DNA from: Cognatundibacterium rugosum
Lineage (GTDB): Bacteria; Pseudomonadota; Gammaproteobacteria; Burkholderiales; Burkholderiaceae_D
DNA: 64,000 bases
NCBI RefSeq assembly: GCF_014284365.1
Contig: NZ_JACOGG010000008.1
Span: forward strand, 62,001 to 126,000
Direction: 5' to 3'
Shown: positions 17,835 through 25,667 of the stretch, in pieces
Numbering within the stretch: position 1 is the first letter of the stretch
Layout: the number at the start of each line of letters is the position of its first letter
Notes under the pieces: model-generated
Databases searched by the model: none
What the model saw: only the letters and a program-made list of their open reading frames with translations
What the model was told of the DNA's origin: nothing
Made by a program: the position numbers and the translations under genes

Positions 17835-19115
17835 TCAGGCTTTGAGCTTAAATGCTGCCGCGTAGGCCGCAGGATTTTTTCCATCCCAGACGGATCCATC
17901 GGACAATTTTGTGCTGCGCATCACATCCTTAGGAATGCTGACCTTAGCCATGTCTGCACCGTCTTTATAAAGATCTATTCGGTTAACTGACTTGGCAACC
18001 GCCAGATAATCGGGATCTGTTTTCAGTAAGCCCCAGCGCTTGTGCTGGGTCATAAACCACATTGCGTCGGATAGGTAAGGGAAGTTGACTGCACCGTCAT
18101 TGAAAAATTTCATGTGATCAGGATCGTCCCATGTTTTGCCCAGACCATTCTGGTAGCGCCCCAGAATGCGCTGATTGATCACATCAACGGATGTGTTCAC
18201 ATAGGCTTTGTCGGCAATCACCTCAGTCATTTTTCTTTTATTGGATAGCGATGCATCAATCCAGCGACTTGCTTCGAGTACGGCAGCGATCATTGCGCGT
18301 GCAGTATTCGGATAACGGGCACTGAATTCGGCGGTGGTGCCGAGTACTTTTTCCGGATGATCTTTCCATATTTCCTGTGTGGTGGCGGCAGTGACGCCGA
18401 TGCCTTCCACGATCGCACGATGATTCCAAGGTTCGCCGACACAGAAACCATCCATATTCCCGACACGCATATTGGCAACCATCTGTGGCGGCGGGACGGT
18501 GATTACTTTCGCTTCACGTAAAGGATGGATGCCGTGTTGGGCCAACCAGAAATACAGCCACATTGCATGGGTGCCGGTTGGGAAAGTCTGCGCAAACGTG
18601 TATTCCCGCTTGTTGGTCTGCATCAGTCTGGCCAGCGTACTGCCATCAATGGCCCCTTTGTCTGCCAGTGCTTTAGATAATGTAATGGCTTGCCCATTGT
18701 GATTGAGGGTCATGAGCACATTCATGTCTTTTTTCTGACCGCCTATGCCTTGCTGAACACCATAGATCAGGCCATACAGCACATGAGCCGCATCAAGTTC
18801 GCCGTTGACCAGTTTGTCACGTACACTGGCCCAAGAGGATTCTTTGCTAGGAATGATTTTGATCCCGTACTTTTTGTCAAAGCCCAGCACGGAGGCCATG
18901 ATGATTGATGCGCAGTCGGTCAATGGAATAAAGCCAACCCGCACTTCTTCTTTTTCTGGCTTATCGCTACCCGCGGCCCACGCATGCGGGGCGTTTCCTA
19001 ATATTCCAGCTCCTAGCATCGCACTCGCTCCTTGTATCCATTTTCGGCGTGGCAGATCGCATGCCTGTGATGTGGTTTCGGTATCAGCCGAAGACTTAAG
19101 CCTAGATGTACGCAT
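17835..19115 (-). CDS. nrtA: Nitrate-binding ABC transporter protein with Tat signal (426 aa)
   Basis: Solute-binding protein for nitrate/nitrite. A twin-arginine signal (PRRKWIQGASAMLGAGILG, cleavage after AWA, about 50) exports it folded, as is usual for NrtA. The binding domain has RVGFIPLTDCASIIMA, the signature of the NrtA/NasS family, and GNMDGFCVGEPWN. ATG 19115 has GGAG at proper distance. It is the first gene behind the ANTAR-regulated leader. NasS sensors share the fold but lack export signals; the Tat signal argues for transport, not sensing. Confidence 0.93.
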   Translation of the reverse strand: MRTSRLKSSADTETTSQACDLPRRKWIQGASAMLGAGILGNAPHAWAAGSDKPEKEEVRVGFIPLTDCASIIMASVLGFDKKYGIKIIPSKESSWASVRDKLVNGELDAAHVLYGLIYGVQQGIGGQKKDMNVLMTLNHNGQAITLSKALADKGAIDGSTLARLMQTNKREYTFAQTFPTGTHAMWLYFWLAQHGIHPLREAKVITVPPPQMVANMRVGNMDGFCVGEPWNHRAIVEGIGVTAATTQEIWKDHPEKVLGTTAEFSARYPNTARAMIAAVLEASRWIDASLSNKRKMTEVIADKAYVNTSVDVINQRILGRYQNGLGKTWDDPDHMKFFNDGAVNFPYLSDAMWFMTQHKRWGLLKTDPDYLAVAKSVNRIDLYKDGADMAKVSIPKDVMRSTKLSDGSVWDGKNPAAYAAAFKLKA

Positions 19116-19142
19116 CGCCGCTCCTTCATAAGTAAAGTTTTG

Positions 19143-19195
19143 AAAAACAAAAAGGCGCCTGTTCATTCCACTCAGTGAAATGAAGAGACGCCTTT
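19143..19195 (-). terminator. Leader terminator upstream of nrtA (antitermination target)
   Basis: Read on the minus strand, AAAGGCGTCT (19186-19195) pairs with AGGCGCCTTT (19151-19160). The inner arms TTCATTTCAC and GTGGAATGAA close on a TGA loop. TTTTTGTTTTT follows directly. It is a strong intrinsic terminator placed 30-80 bases before the nrtA start, behind two ANTAR hairpins, so it should stop transcription unless NasT acts. Confidence 0.88.
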
Positions 19196-19202
19196 GTCTT
19201 TT

Positions 19203-19252
19203 GTGAGTGGCCGCCGTTAGCCAGTTTCACAAAATGAGTACCATCCTTGGTA
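19203..19252 (-). promoter_or_regulatory. Two-hairpin ANTAR target RNA in the nitrate operon leader
   Basis: On the minus strand the first hairpin is TACC/GGTA closing the hexaloop AAGGAT (19239-19252). The second is GTGA..TGGCT / GGCCA..TCAC closing the hexaloop AACGGC (19203-19230). Both loops have A at position 1 and G at position 4, the defining residues of RNAs recognised by ANTAR-domain antiterminators such as NasR and NasT. A terminator follows at once and nasT is the next gene upstream. Confidence 0.85.
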
Positions 19253-19265
19253 TGACTGTCACTGC

Positions 19266-19281
19266 AGCAGGAACTGTGCCA
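19266..19281 (-). promoter_or_regulatory. Sigma54 (RpoN) promoter of the nrt-nir-nas operon
   Basis: TGGCAC (19276-19281), 5 bases, then CTGCT (19266-19270) on the minus strand: GG and GC are separated by exactly 10 bases as in the -24/-12 consensus. Transcription would start near 19254, just before the first ANTAR hairpin. Nitrogen limitation control through NtrC is expected, although no clear NtrC-type dyad is seen nearby. Confidence 0.85.
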
Positions 19282-19357
19282 GGTTGAATGGGCACTTGCT
19301 GCGCAGGTAAAAAGAGAGAAAAGAGATTTTTGCCCCAAATTGCACATGAACAGGCTA

Positions 19358-19382
19358 TTTTTTGGTGCGTCGCACCAAAAAA
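19358..19382. repeat. 12-bp perfect palindrome behind nasT, at enhancer distance from the sigma54 promoter
   Basis: TTTTTTGGTGCG (19358-19369) and CGCACCAAAAAA (19371-19382) around one central base. It lies directly after the nasT stop and about 90 bp upstream of the -24 element. It could be an activator-binding enhancer or a hairpin ending nasT mRNA. The half-site order (GGTGC then GCACC) is opposite to the usual NtrC site, and no T-run follows. Confidence 0.5.
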
Positions 19383-19383
19383 A

Positions 19384-20031
19384 TCAACCTATCAAATCGA
19401 CAGCGTCCAAAATACGCTTTGCCAGTTCGCCAAGGCGCAAATTCTTTTCCATGGCTTGCTTTCTCATCCGCTGATATGCGACATCTTCAGACAGAGAGTA
19501 ACGCTGCATGAGTATGCCTTTTGCTTTGTCTATCAGCTTGCGTTCTGCTAGCCGGTTGCGGGTATCCTGTAATTCGCTTCGTACTTGCTGATCTAACTCG
19601 AAGCGTGCCATGGCTACTTCTAACACCGGTTTCACGCGTTCACTTTGTAAGCCTGCAACGACATAAGCTGACACCCCTGCCTCCAATGCGCGCCGCATAT
19701 GAACAGGTTCGTCATCCTCGGTGAACAGAACAATAGGGCGGGGCGCGTGTTGGGAAATAATGACGAGATGTTCAAGGACGTCCCGTGCATCAGACTCCGC
19801 GTCGATGATGATTAGGTCGGGATCGAGCTGAGCAATGCGCTCAATTAAGTACATATCTCCAGGCAGCGAAGCAATAATGTCATAACCTGCCTGCAGCAAG
19901 CCAATTCTTAATGTGGAGGAGCGTGTATTTTGATGGTCACTGAATTCCGCGTCGTAGGGACGCGTGGTTTTCGACGTATTGATGACAACAATTTTCAGTG
20001 GTTCTGTTTGAGCAGGTGTGATTTTTTCCAT
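19384..20031 (-). CDS. nasT: NasT-type ANTAR antiterminator (215 aa)
   Basis: RNA-binding antiterminator of nitrate assimilation genes. An N-terminal receiver-like domain (IASLPGDMYLIERIAQLDPDLIIIDAES region) is followed by a coiled linker (FELDQQVRSELQDTRNRLAERK) and the ANTAR domain about 150-212 with KLIDKAKGILMQRYSLSEDVAYQR. The matching two-hairpin RNA and terminator lie directly downstream. In most species NasT is held by a nitrate sensor NasS encoded next to it; no nasS is present here, so the sensor must be elsewhere or replaced. Confidence 0.93.
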   Translation of the reverse strand: MEKITPAQTEPLKIVVINTSKTTRPYDAEFSDHQNTRSSTLRIGLLQAGYDIIASLPGDMYLIERIAQLDPDLIIIDAESDARDVLEHLVIISQHAPRPIVLFTEDDEPVHMRRALEAGVSAYVVAGLQSERVKPVLEVAMARFELDQQVRSELQDTRNRLAERKLIDKAKGILMQRYSLSEDVAYQRMRKQAMEKNLRLGELAKRILDAVDLIG

Positions 20032-20456
20032 TTCAAACTCGTCGACGGTGAAATTATTCCGCTAGAACGCAAGAAACAGGCCAGTTGGGCGACACCGCAT
20101 TTCTCTGGCGGGCAGATCTGATTCCAGGTGATCGATTTACTATATTTTTACCGTATCTGCGCCTGGCAGAAGACTTGCGCGCTCTTGAAATTTCAATTGC
20201 TTTGAAAAAAATCCATTTTTTCGACCCGGAAAGCAATTGGTCGATAGTTAGAATTGACTGCCTTAACAGGGTGCCAGGTAAGCATCCTTAAGCCGGATTT
20301 GTCAGCAGTTTCCGGTTTGGTTTGTGCCGAAGCGCCAGCCGCTGTTTGCTCAAGCTATGTCGGCAGGATGAATAAAAAAGCCCTGAAGGCTGCTCGCGCA
20401 GTGATTCAGGGCAAAACCTCTCTTGTTTAAAGGCAGGAGAAAAACGGGTGTCCGGC
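20032..20456. other. Intergenic region upstream of nasT
   Basis: About 425 bases. It should carry the nasT promoter at its left end (minus strand), though I cannot name a convincing -35/-10 pair. The right end has the intrinsic terminator of the DUF2807 gene at 20380-20412. No coding sequence is supported. Confidence 0.5.
20374..20412 (-). terminator. Intrinsic terminator of the DUF2807 gene
   Basis: On the minus strand GCCCTGAA (20405-20412) pairs with TTCAGGGC (20380-20387) and is followed by TTTTTT (20374-20379), 45 bases behind the stop codon. Confidence 0.88.
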
Positions 20457-21077
20457 TTAGTCACCGGCCTTGATGCTGCCTATGCCATCAACCGATTTAC
20501 TCAGATTACGCGGATGTCCGTAATAAGTGAGCGAGCCTATACCCTGTACCGAGGCATTGAGCTTTTCTTTGGCATGAACGGAGACCGAACCTATGCCTTC
20601 CACACTGACATCAGCACGTTCTGTCTGTAAGTCTTTGGTCTCTACCATGCCTACACCCTGGGCTTTCAGGCGCAGATTTTTCGCCTTACCTGCAGCAGTC
20701 AGCATGCCTGCACCCTCATAGGAAATCTCCAGATCATCCGTATTAATGTTGTTAATCCTGGCGACACCAGCGCCCTCCATCCGGAAGCGGCTCAGACTGG
20801 GAACGGTAACGAGGACCTGTGCATCATCTTTGATGCTGAAGGAATTTTTATCTTTGTAGGAAATGATCAATTCATTGCCAGCGACTTCAGTGATGACTTT
20901 GGCATTGAATTTATCATTGCCTTTCAGCGTGATCGATTGCGCTTTGCCGACTTCTACACTGAGGTTAAACGCACAGCGGCATTTAATCGCGGTAAAAGCA
21001 GGTACTTCTCTGGTGTTGTTCTCCGCATGTGCCATGTTTGCGAGGAGTAAACTTCCCAGTATCCAGAGTTTGCGCAT
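20457..21077 (-). CDS. Exported DUF2807 (GIN domain) protein (206 aa)
   Basis: Secreted or periplasmic protein with a signal peptide (MRKLWILGSLLLANMAHA) and a DUF2807 'putative auto-transporter adhesin head, GIN' domain filling the rest. The domain is a repetitive beta-helix; repeats such as LEISYEGAGMLTAAGKA, LKAQGVGMVET, VSVEGIGSVSVHA and ASVQGIGSLTYYG are visible. Start at ATG 21077 with GGAG upstream; an in-frame TTG 12 bases earlier is less likely. Function of the family is unknown. It stands alone with its own terminator. Confidence 0.82.
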   Translation of the reverse strand: MRKLWILGSLLLANMAHAENNTREVPAFTAIKCRCAFNLSVEVGKAQSITLKGNDKFNAKVITEVAGNELIISYKDKNSFSIKDDAQVLVTVPSLSRFRMEGAGVARINNINTDDLEISYEGAGMLTAAGKAKNLRLKAQGVGMVETKDLQTERADVSVEGIGSVSVHAKEKLNASVQGIGSLTYYGHPRNLSKSVDGIGSIKAGD

Positions 21078-21272
21078 CGTGATCTCCAATTTGATTTAAT
21101 GAAATGGTGCTTGTTTTCTTATTCAGCCTGTTGGGCATCCGTTTGTTGATGAGGTAAGTATCTGACAAGTTTACTTTGGGGTCTATTGCTTTGCGACAGG
21201 CTGCAAAATCGTAGGGCTGAAATGCGGGCTGAACGGTGCTAATGAGTGAATGTTGCGTCTTGCGTAGTAGCT

Positions 21273-21800
21273 TCAGCACGTTTGCAGCGGCTCAGGTGCC
21301 AGCCGCTCGAAATGCAGCATATCCATCCAGATGCCATGTCGGAGTACCGATGAGCGCGCATGTCCATATTGTTGGAAGCCACAATTTTTCATCACTGCGC
21401 GTGAAGCGTGATTGTCGATGATTACAACAGCTTCCAGACGGTGTAAAGTCAGCTCACGAAACGCCTGCTCACAGACCAGATTGACTGCCTGACTCGCATA
21501 GCCATGTCCAGCGTGTCTGGCGCTGAAACGATAGCCGACAGACGCTTTGTGGTAATGCTCGCGCTCTATGCCGCGCAAGGTAATCCGTCCTATGATTTCT
21601 TCTTTAAGCCAGGCCAGATAATGGTATTCACGCCCTGCATTGGCCAGCCATTGCGCTTGTTCCAGGCTGTTGCGTACTTGGTCTGTATGGTAATAGGCGT
21701 CCCCACGGCTCGCTATCCATTGCTCAAAGTGCGCGCGATTTTCTTGTTCAAAGTTGAGCAGTGCCTGTGCATGGGATGGATGGACCAGTGTAAGTTTCAT
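21273..21800 (-). CDS. GNAT family acetyltransferase, RimJ/RimL type (175 aa)
   Basis: Transfers acetyl from acetyl-CoA to an amine, possibly a ribosomal-protein N-terminus. GNAT motifs: EIIGRITLRGI, the CoA-binding stretch VGYRFSARHAGHGYASQAV (motif A), LEAVVIIDNHASRAVMKNCGF (motif B) typical of RimJ/RimL-like members. The substrate cannot be told from sequence. It is divergent from the FlgT-like gene. Confidence 0.87.
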   Translation of the reverse strand: MKLTLVHPSHAQALLNFEQENRAHFEQWIASRGDAYYHTDQVRNSLEQAQWLANAGREYHYLAWLKEEIIGRITLRGIEREHYHKASVGYRFSARHAGHGYASQAVNLVCEQAFRELTLHRLEAVVIIDNHASRAVMKNCGFQQYGHARSSVLRHGIWMDMLHFERLAPEPLQTC

Positions 21801-21859
21801 ATAGACCTGACTTTGCAGCCCTGAATAAAGTTGCGTTTTGTGATTGATATGTAACCAAA

Positions 21860-21905
21860 TTGTAAAATGTGCATAGATTGATAATTTGGCTCATGAATCA
21901 TGAGC
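21860..21905 (+). promoter_or_regulatory. Promoter with overlapping dyad upstream of the FlgT-like gene
   Basis: TTGTAA (21860-21865), 16 bases, TAATTT (21882-21887) form a possible sigma70 promoter. Just behind lies a perfect dyad GCTCATGA-A-TCATGAGC (21889-21905), well placed for a repressor. The promoter assignment is tentative; the dyad is certain. Confidence 0.45.
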
Positions 21906-21948
21906 AGATGTCGTTACTATATCAAATCATCTATAGGCAGGAGGCTGT

Positions 21949-22629
21949 ATGTCTGCGTTGCATTCAGAATTCATTAAAAAAGTTTGCTCTGTCAGCCACA
22001 GCAGGTTGGTAGCTCTGTGCGTCTGGCTGGGCTTTGTGTGCTGTGTTATTTTCTTCAGTCAGGTGAGGGCGGAAACGCAGGTACAAACGATGGTGCCAGC
22101 ACGTGACGCGGATCGCAGTATTTTGCTGACTGGGTTTGCTGTAAATAAACCTGCACAATTTTCTGATGTGGATGACATTGCACAGGGGTTTCCGCGCGAA
22201 GTGGCGCGTGTGCTGGAGCAAACGCAGCAGTTCGGTGTGCGCACTATTCCCGATTTGTTATCAATGGATTGGCAATTAAATCCGCCGACCGTGGGGTTTC
22301 TGGCGCAAGTGGCTAAAAATTTTGGTGTTCGCTATGTGATTTCGGGCGATATCCGCAATGCAGGTATCCGTAACACACCGGTATTGTTTGGCCTCTGGAG
22401 TAAAAAGACGCGTGCAATCGAAGTCGAACTGAATGTTTTTGACGCGAAAGCCGGTGTGCTGGTGGCCAAATACCGTTTAAGCGGAACTGCCGAAGGTGAT
22501 GTGACGATAGGACGTCAGCATGTATTCGGTGGCGACGGATTTGCTGCCTCTGCATATGGAAAAGCGATTCTGGAGCTGGCGCAAAAAGCGGCGCAATCGA
22601 TCACCATCCAGCTTGCGCCACATCAGTAA
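21949..22629 (+). CDS. Exported protein similar to the FlgT middle domain (226 aa)
   Basis: An uncleaved or late-cleaved N-terminal signal (ALCVWLGFVCCVIFFSQVRA, about 22-41) precedes a periplasmic domain. FAVNKPAQFSDVDDIAQGFPREVARVLE and GVRYVISGDIRNAG resemble the middle domain of flagellar assembly protein T, which shares a TolB/CsgG-like anticodon-binding fold. FlgT normally stabilises the flagellar basal-body H ring, but no flagellar gene is near. A strong AGGAGG precedes ATG. Assignment to flagella is uncertain. Confidence 0.65.
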   Translation: MSALHSEFIKKVCSVSHSRLVALCVWLGFVCCVIFFSQVRAETQVQTMVPARDADRSILLTGFAVNKPAQFSDVDDIAQGFPREVARVLEQTQQFGVRTIPDLLSMDWQLNPPTVGFLAQVAKNFGVRYVISGDIRNAGIRNTPVLFGLWSKKTRAIEVELNVFDAKAGVLVAKYRLSGTAEGDVTIGRQHVFGGDGFAASAYGKAILELAQKAAQSITIQLAPHQ

Positions 22630-22656
22630 CTGATTGTTAGAAGCGAAGATGGCTAA

Positions 22657-24339
22657 CTAACTGGTTTTAGCCCTTTCGATTTCCTGCAAACGTAATATCC
22701 GGCGTTGTACCTTGCCGGTAGTTGTCATTGGCAAGGCATCCAGGAATTCAATTTCTTTCGGATATTCGTAGGGGGCCAGCAGTTTTTTGACGAAGGCCTG
22801 TAATTCGCTGACCAATGCATTGCTGGCACGGTGGGTAGGAGTGACCACGATATATGCCTTGACCAGATTGCCGCGCTCTTTGTCGGGTTTGGGAACGACC
22901 GCTGCGTTGGCGACCGCCGGATGCTTGAGCAGGCAGTTTTCAATTTCAGCGGGACCTATGCGGTAGCCTGCCGACTTGAACATATCATCGCTACGTCCCT
23001 GATACCACAAATAGCCATCCTCATCCATCACAGCCAGATCACCGGTTCGACACCATTCACCGCTGTACTTGTGGCGGGTGGCCGCTTCGTTTTTCCAGTA
23101 ACCGAGAAAAAATACCGGATCAGGTTCGCCGTGGATATCTCGCCTGTGAACGGCGATTTCACCGGGAAATCCGGTGGCTACCGGCTGGCCATCGTCGTCA
23201 ATCAGTGCGACCCTGTGTCCAGGATAGGGGCGGCCTATACTGCCGGGGCGGGCTGGCCAGTGCTGATGGGAATTTCCGACGATGTAATTCATTTCAGTCT
23301 GCCCATACATTTCATTTGGCGTGATGCCCAGCGCTTGCTGGCACCAGTGGAATACCGTTTCTCCCAGCGGCTCACCGGCACACATCAGCGCACGCAAACG
23401 CAGCCGGTACTGAGAGCGCGGCTGCGGACAGGTCTTCATCATTTGTTTGAGTGCAGTCGGAAACAGGAAGGTATTCGTGACGCGGTATTTCTCCAGCAAC
23501 TGAAAGGCTTTTTTTGCTGAAAAGCGGCCCTGCCACGCGACGATGGTTTTGCCGAAATACAGGGTCGGTAACAAGGCATCCATCAGGCCGCCAGTCCATG
23601 CCCAGTCTGCCGGTGACCAGAATACATCACGCTGCTGCGGAAACCAGTTTTGCGAGGCGACGAAGCCCGGCAAATTGCCGATCAATGCGGAATGTGGCAG
23701 CAATGCGCCCTTGGGGTCGCCGGTCGTGCCGCTGGTGTAAATCAGGATGGCAGGATCACTGGAGCAGGTATCTGTCAGTGCAAATTCCTGCGGCATTTCC
23801 GGAACATAGTGGGTCCAGCCGAGTGCCGGCAAGTCTTCATCCAGATCTTCATGATCGACACAAATACAGGTCTTTAAATCCTGACAATGAGCAGCTATGC
23901 CGGCGAACTGATCCCAGACCGAGCGGTCGATAATGATGGCTCTGGCCTGGCTGTGTTGTAATCGGTATTCAAGCGCATCCGGGCCAAATAACTGCGACAG
24001 TGGCATCGCGATTGCGCCCATTTGCAGGATGGCGATCAGTGTGATGGCCGCTTCCGGCCGTTGCGGCAGCACATAAGCCACCACGTCGCCACGCTGTATG
24101 CCTTGCAGACTTAACAGATTGGAGAGCTGATTTGCCTGGCTCTGCAATTCGGGGTAGGACAGCGTACGGGTAAAGCCAGCCTCATCCTCATGCCGGATCG
24201 CGATCTGATCCGGGTTGGCTGCCCAGCGTCGGGCACAGACTTCGGCGATATTAAAACGCTCAGGAACAAGCCAGTTAAATTCCTGATATAACTGCGTATA
24301 GTCATCACAGTACTGGTTTTTCTTTGCTGCTTTCTGCAT
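22657..24339 (-). CDS. AMP-forming acyl-CoA synthetase (560 aa)
   Basis: Adenylates a carboxylic acid and transfers it to CoA. P-loop YTSGTTGDPKG (about 200-210), MYGQTEMN motif, TGDLAVMDEDGYLWYQGRSDD hinge region (TGDL..GR) and the catalytic lysine in TTGKVQRRIL (about 542) are intact. Length and the AxxxTE-type motif fit the AcsA/short-medium-chain group rather than long-chain FadD. Ribosome site GGAG upstream. A palindromic operator lies in the divergent promoter region with the hydrolase gene, suggesting control by a TetR-type fatty-acid regulator. Confidence 0.9.
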   Translation of the reverse strand: MQKAAKKNQYCDDYTQLYQEFNWLVPERFNIAEVCARRWAANPDQIAIRHEDEAGFTRTLSYPELQSQANQLSNLLSLQGIQRGDVVAYVLPQRPEAAITLIAILQMGAIAMPLSQLFGPDALEYRLQHSQARAIIIDRSVWDQFAGIAAHCQDLKTCICVDHEDLDEDLPALGWTHYVPEMPQEFALTDTCSSDPAILIYTSGTTGDPKGALLPHSALIGNLPGFVASQNWFPQQRDVFWSPADWAWTGGLMDALLPTLYFGKTIVAWQGRFSAKKAFQLLEKYRVTNTFLFPTALKQMMKTCPQPRSQYRLRLRALMCAGEPLGETVFHWCQQALGITPNEMYGQTEMNYIVGNSHQHWPARPGSIGRPYPGHRVALIDDDGQPVATGFPGEIAVHRRDIHGEPDPVFFLGYWKNEAATRHKYSGEWCRTGDLAVMDEDGYLWYQGRSDDMFKSAGYRIGPAEIENCLLKHPAVANAAVVPKPDKERGNLVKAYIVVTPTHRASNALVSELQAFVKKLLAPYEYPKEIEFLDALPMTTTGKVQRRILRLQEIERAKTS

Positions 24340-24356
24340 ACGACTTCAGTCTCCGT

Positions 24357-24378
24357 TATAATTATCGAACGATCGTTC
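24357..24378. promoter_or_regulatory. TATAAT box and 12-bp palindromic operator
   Basis: GAACGATCGTTC (24367-24378) is a perfect palindrome, flanked on the plus strand by TATAAT (24357-24362). It sits in the 142-base gap between the divergent acyl-CoA synthetase and alpha/beta-hydrolase genes. Such dyads are typical TetR-family sites; the regulator is not in the window. Confidence 0.6.
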
Positions 24379-24481
24379 TATTATTTTAAGCCTGCGCTGC
24401 CTGATCCCCCAGGCTGCCAGCATTCAGTCCGTTGCAGCCCTTTTCAGACATGCTACTGCAAATTGATCAGGACTAAGCGGT

Positions 24482-25423
24482 ATGCATTGCTATTCCTTGA
24501 TGAAAAAAATTAATTCTATGAGTTTGCCTGACCAAACACCACATCGCGCTTCCCATACTGAGATGATACAACTGCGTGGCATTGCGTATCATGTCCGTCA
24601 CTGGGGCAATGAAGATGCGCCGAAAATTTTTATGATGCATGGCTGGATGGATGTATCCGCCTCGTTCCAGTTCGTGGTTGATCAGTTGCAGGCTGACTGG
24701 CACGTGATCGCGCCTGACTGGCGTGGTTTTGGTCTGACCGAGGCTCCGGGTACTGATACTTACTGGTTTCCCGATTATCTGGGCGATCTGGATGCCTTAC
24801 TGACGCAGTATTCACCGGATGAACCCGTGAATCTGCTCGGGCATAGTATGGGGGGCAATGTGGTGGGACTGTATGCAGGTGCGCGGCCAGAGCGGGTCAG
24901 GCGTTTGGTTGACCTGGAGGGCTTCGGTTTACCTGCCACTTCACCGGAGCAGGCGCCTGGCCGTTACCGCAAATGGCTGGAAGAATTGCGTACCCCGCCT
25001 GTGCTGAAAACTTACGCCAGTCTGGCTGAGGTGGCTGCACGGCTGCAAAAAACCAATCCACGTCTGAGTAATGAAAAAGCCGCGTTCCTGTCGCAACACT
25101 GGGCCAGGGAAAATGCGCAGGGACGCTGGGAAATTCTGGGTGATCCGGCCCATAAACAAACCAGTCCGTTGCTGTTCCATGTCGAGGAAATGATGGCGTG
25201 CTGGGCCAATATCAGCGCGCCGGTGTTGTGGATGGAAGCGGAAGATACCGATATCTGGAGCTGGATGGGTCCCAAGGAACAGGCGCGACCGGAGATAGAC
25301 CGGCGCCTGACGTATTTCCGCCAACTCGAAAAACATATGATTGCCGATGCGGGCCATATGCTGCACCATGATCAGCCCGCATTGCTGGCGAAGATTATTG
25401 AAGCGTTTTTGCTGAGGCCCTGA
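24482..25423 (+). CDS. Alpha/beta-fold hydrolase (313 aa)
   Basis: Single-domain hydrolase. Nucleophile elbow GHSMGG with S122, oxyanion-hole segment MMHGWMD, acid candidate in MEAEDTDIW, catalytic H292 in ADAGHMLHHD. No signal peptide, so cytoplasmic. Start is uncertain: ATG 24482 gives a poorly conserved leader; ATG 24500 or 24518 are possible. It shares an intergenic operator with the acyl-CoA synthetase, so thioester or ester substrates from the same catabolic route are plausible. Confidence 0.85.
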   Translation: MHCYSLMKKINSMSLPDQTPHRASHTEMIQLRGIAYHVRHWGNEDAPKIFMMHGWMDVSASFQFVVDQLQADWHVIAPDWRGFGLTEAPGTDTYWFPDYLGDLDALLTQYSPDEPVNLLGHSMGGNVVGLYAGARPERVRRLVDLEGFGLPATSPEQAPGRYRKWLEELRTPPVLKTYASLAEVAARLQKTNPRLSNEKAAFLSQHWARENAQGRWEILGDPAHKQTSPLLFHVEEMMACWANISAPVLWMEAEDTDIWSWMGPKEQARPEIDRRLTYFRQLEKHMIADAGHMLHHDQPALLAKIIEAFLLRP

Positions 25424-25667
25424 GGTTCTGAGTAGTTCAGTTATCGCGCGTCACAGGAATGTTGAGACTGTGCGTTATATTGGGCTGGTACTTGGCTAAG
25501 TGAAAGCCTTGACGCGGCTACAGCAGCCAGCCCCGCAGTTCCTGGCGCGATCTTGATCGCGCTCACCCTTGCAATTTTTTACAAAATATCCGGCTCCTGC
25601 CCGGCACGGAGTTTGTCTTGTCGAGATTATAATCAGAGATGTCCAGTGGATATCGTTATACAGCAGA

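Noticed and set aside
19360-19382. NtrC-binding site
   Set aside because: The half-sites are in the reverse order to the known TGCACC-N5-GGTGCA arrangement, so I record only a palindrome.
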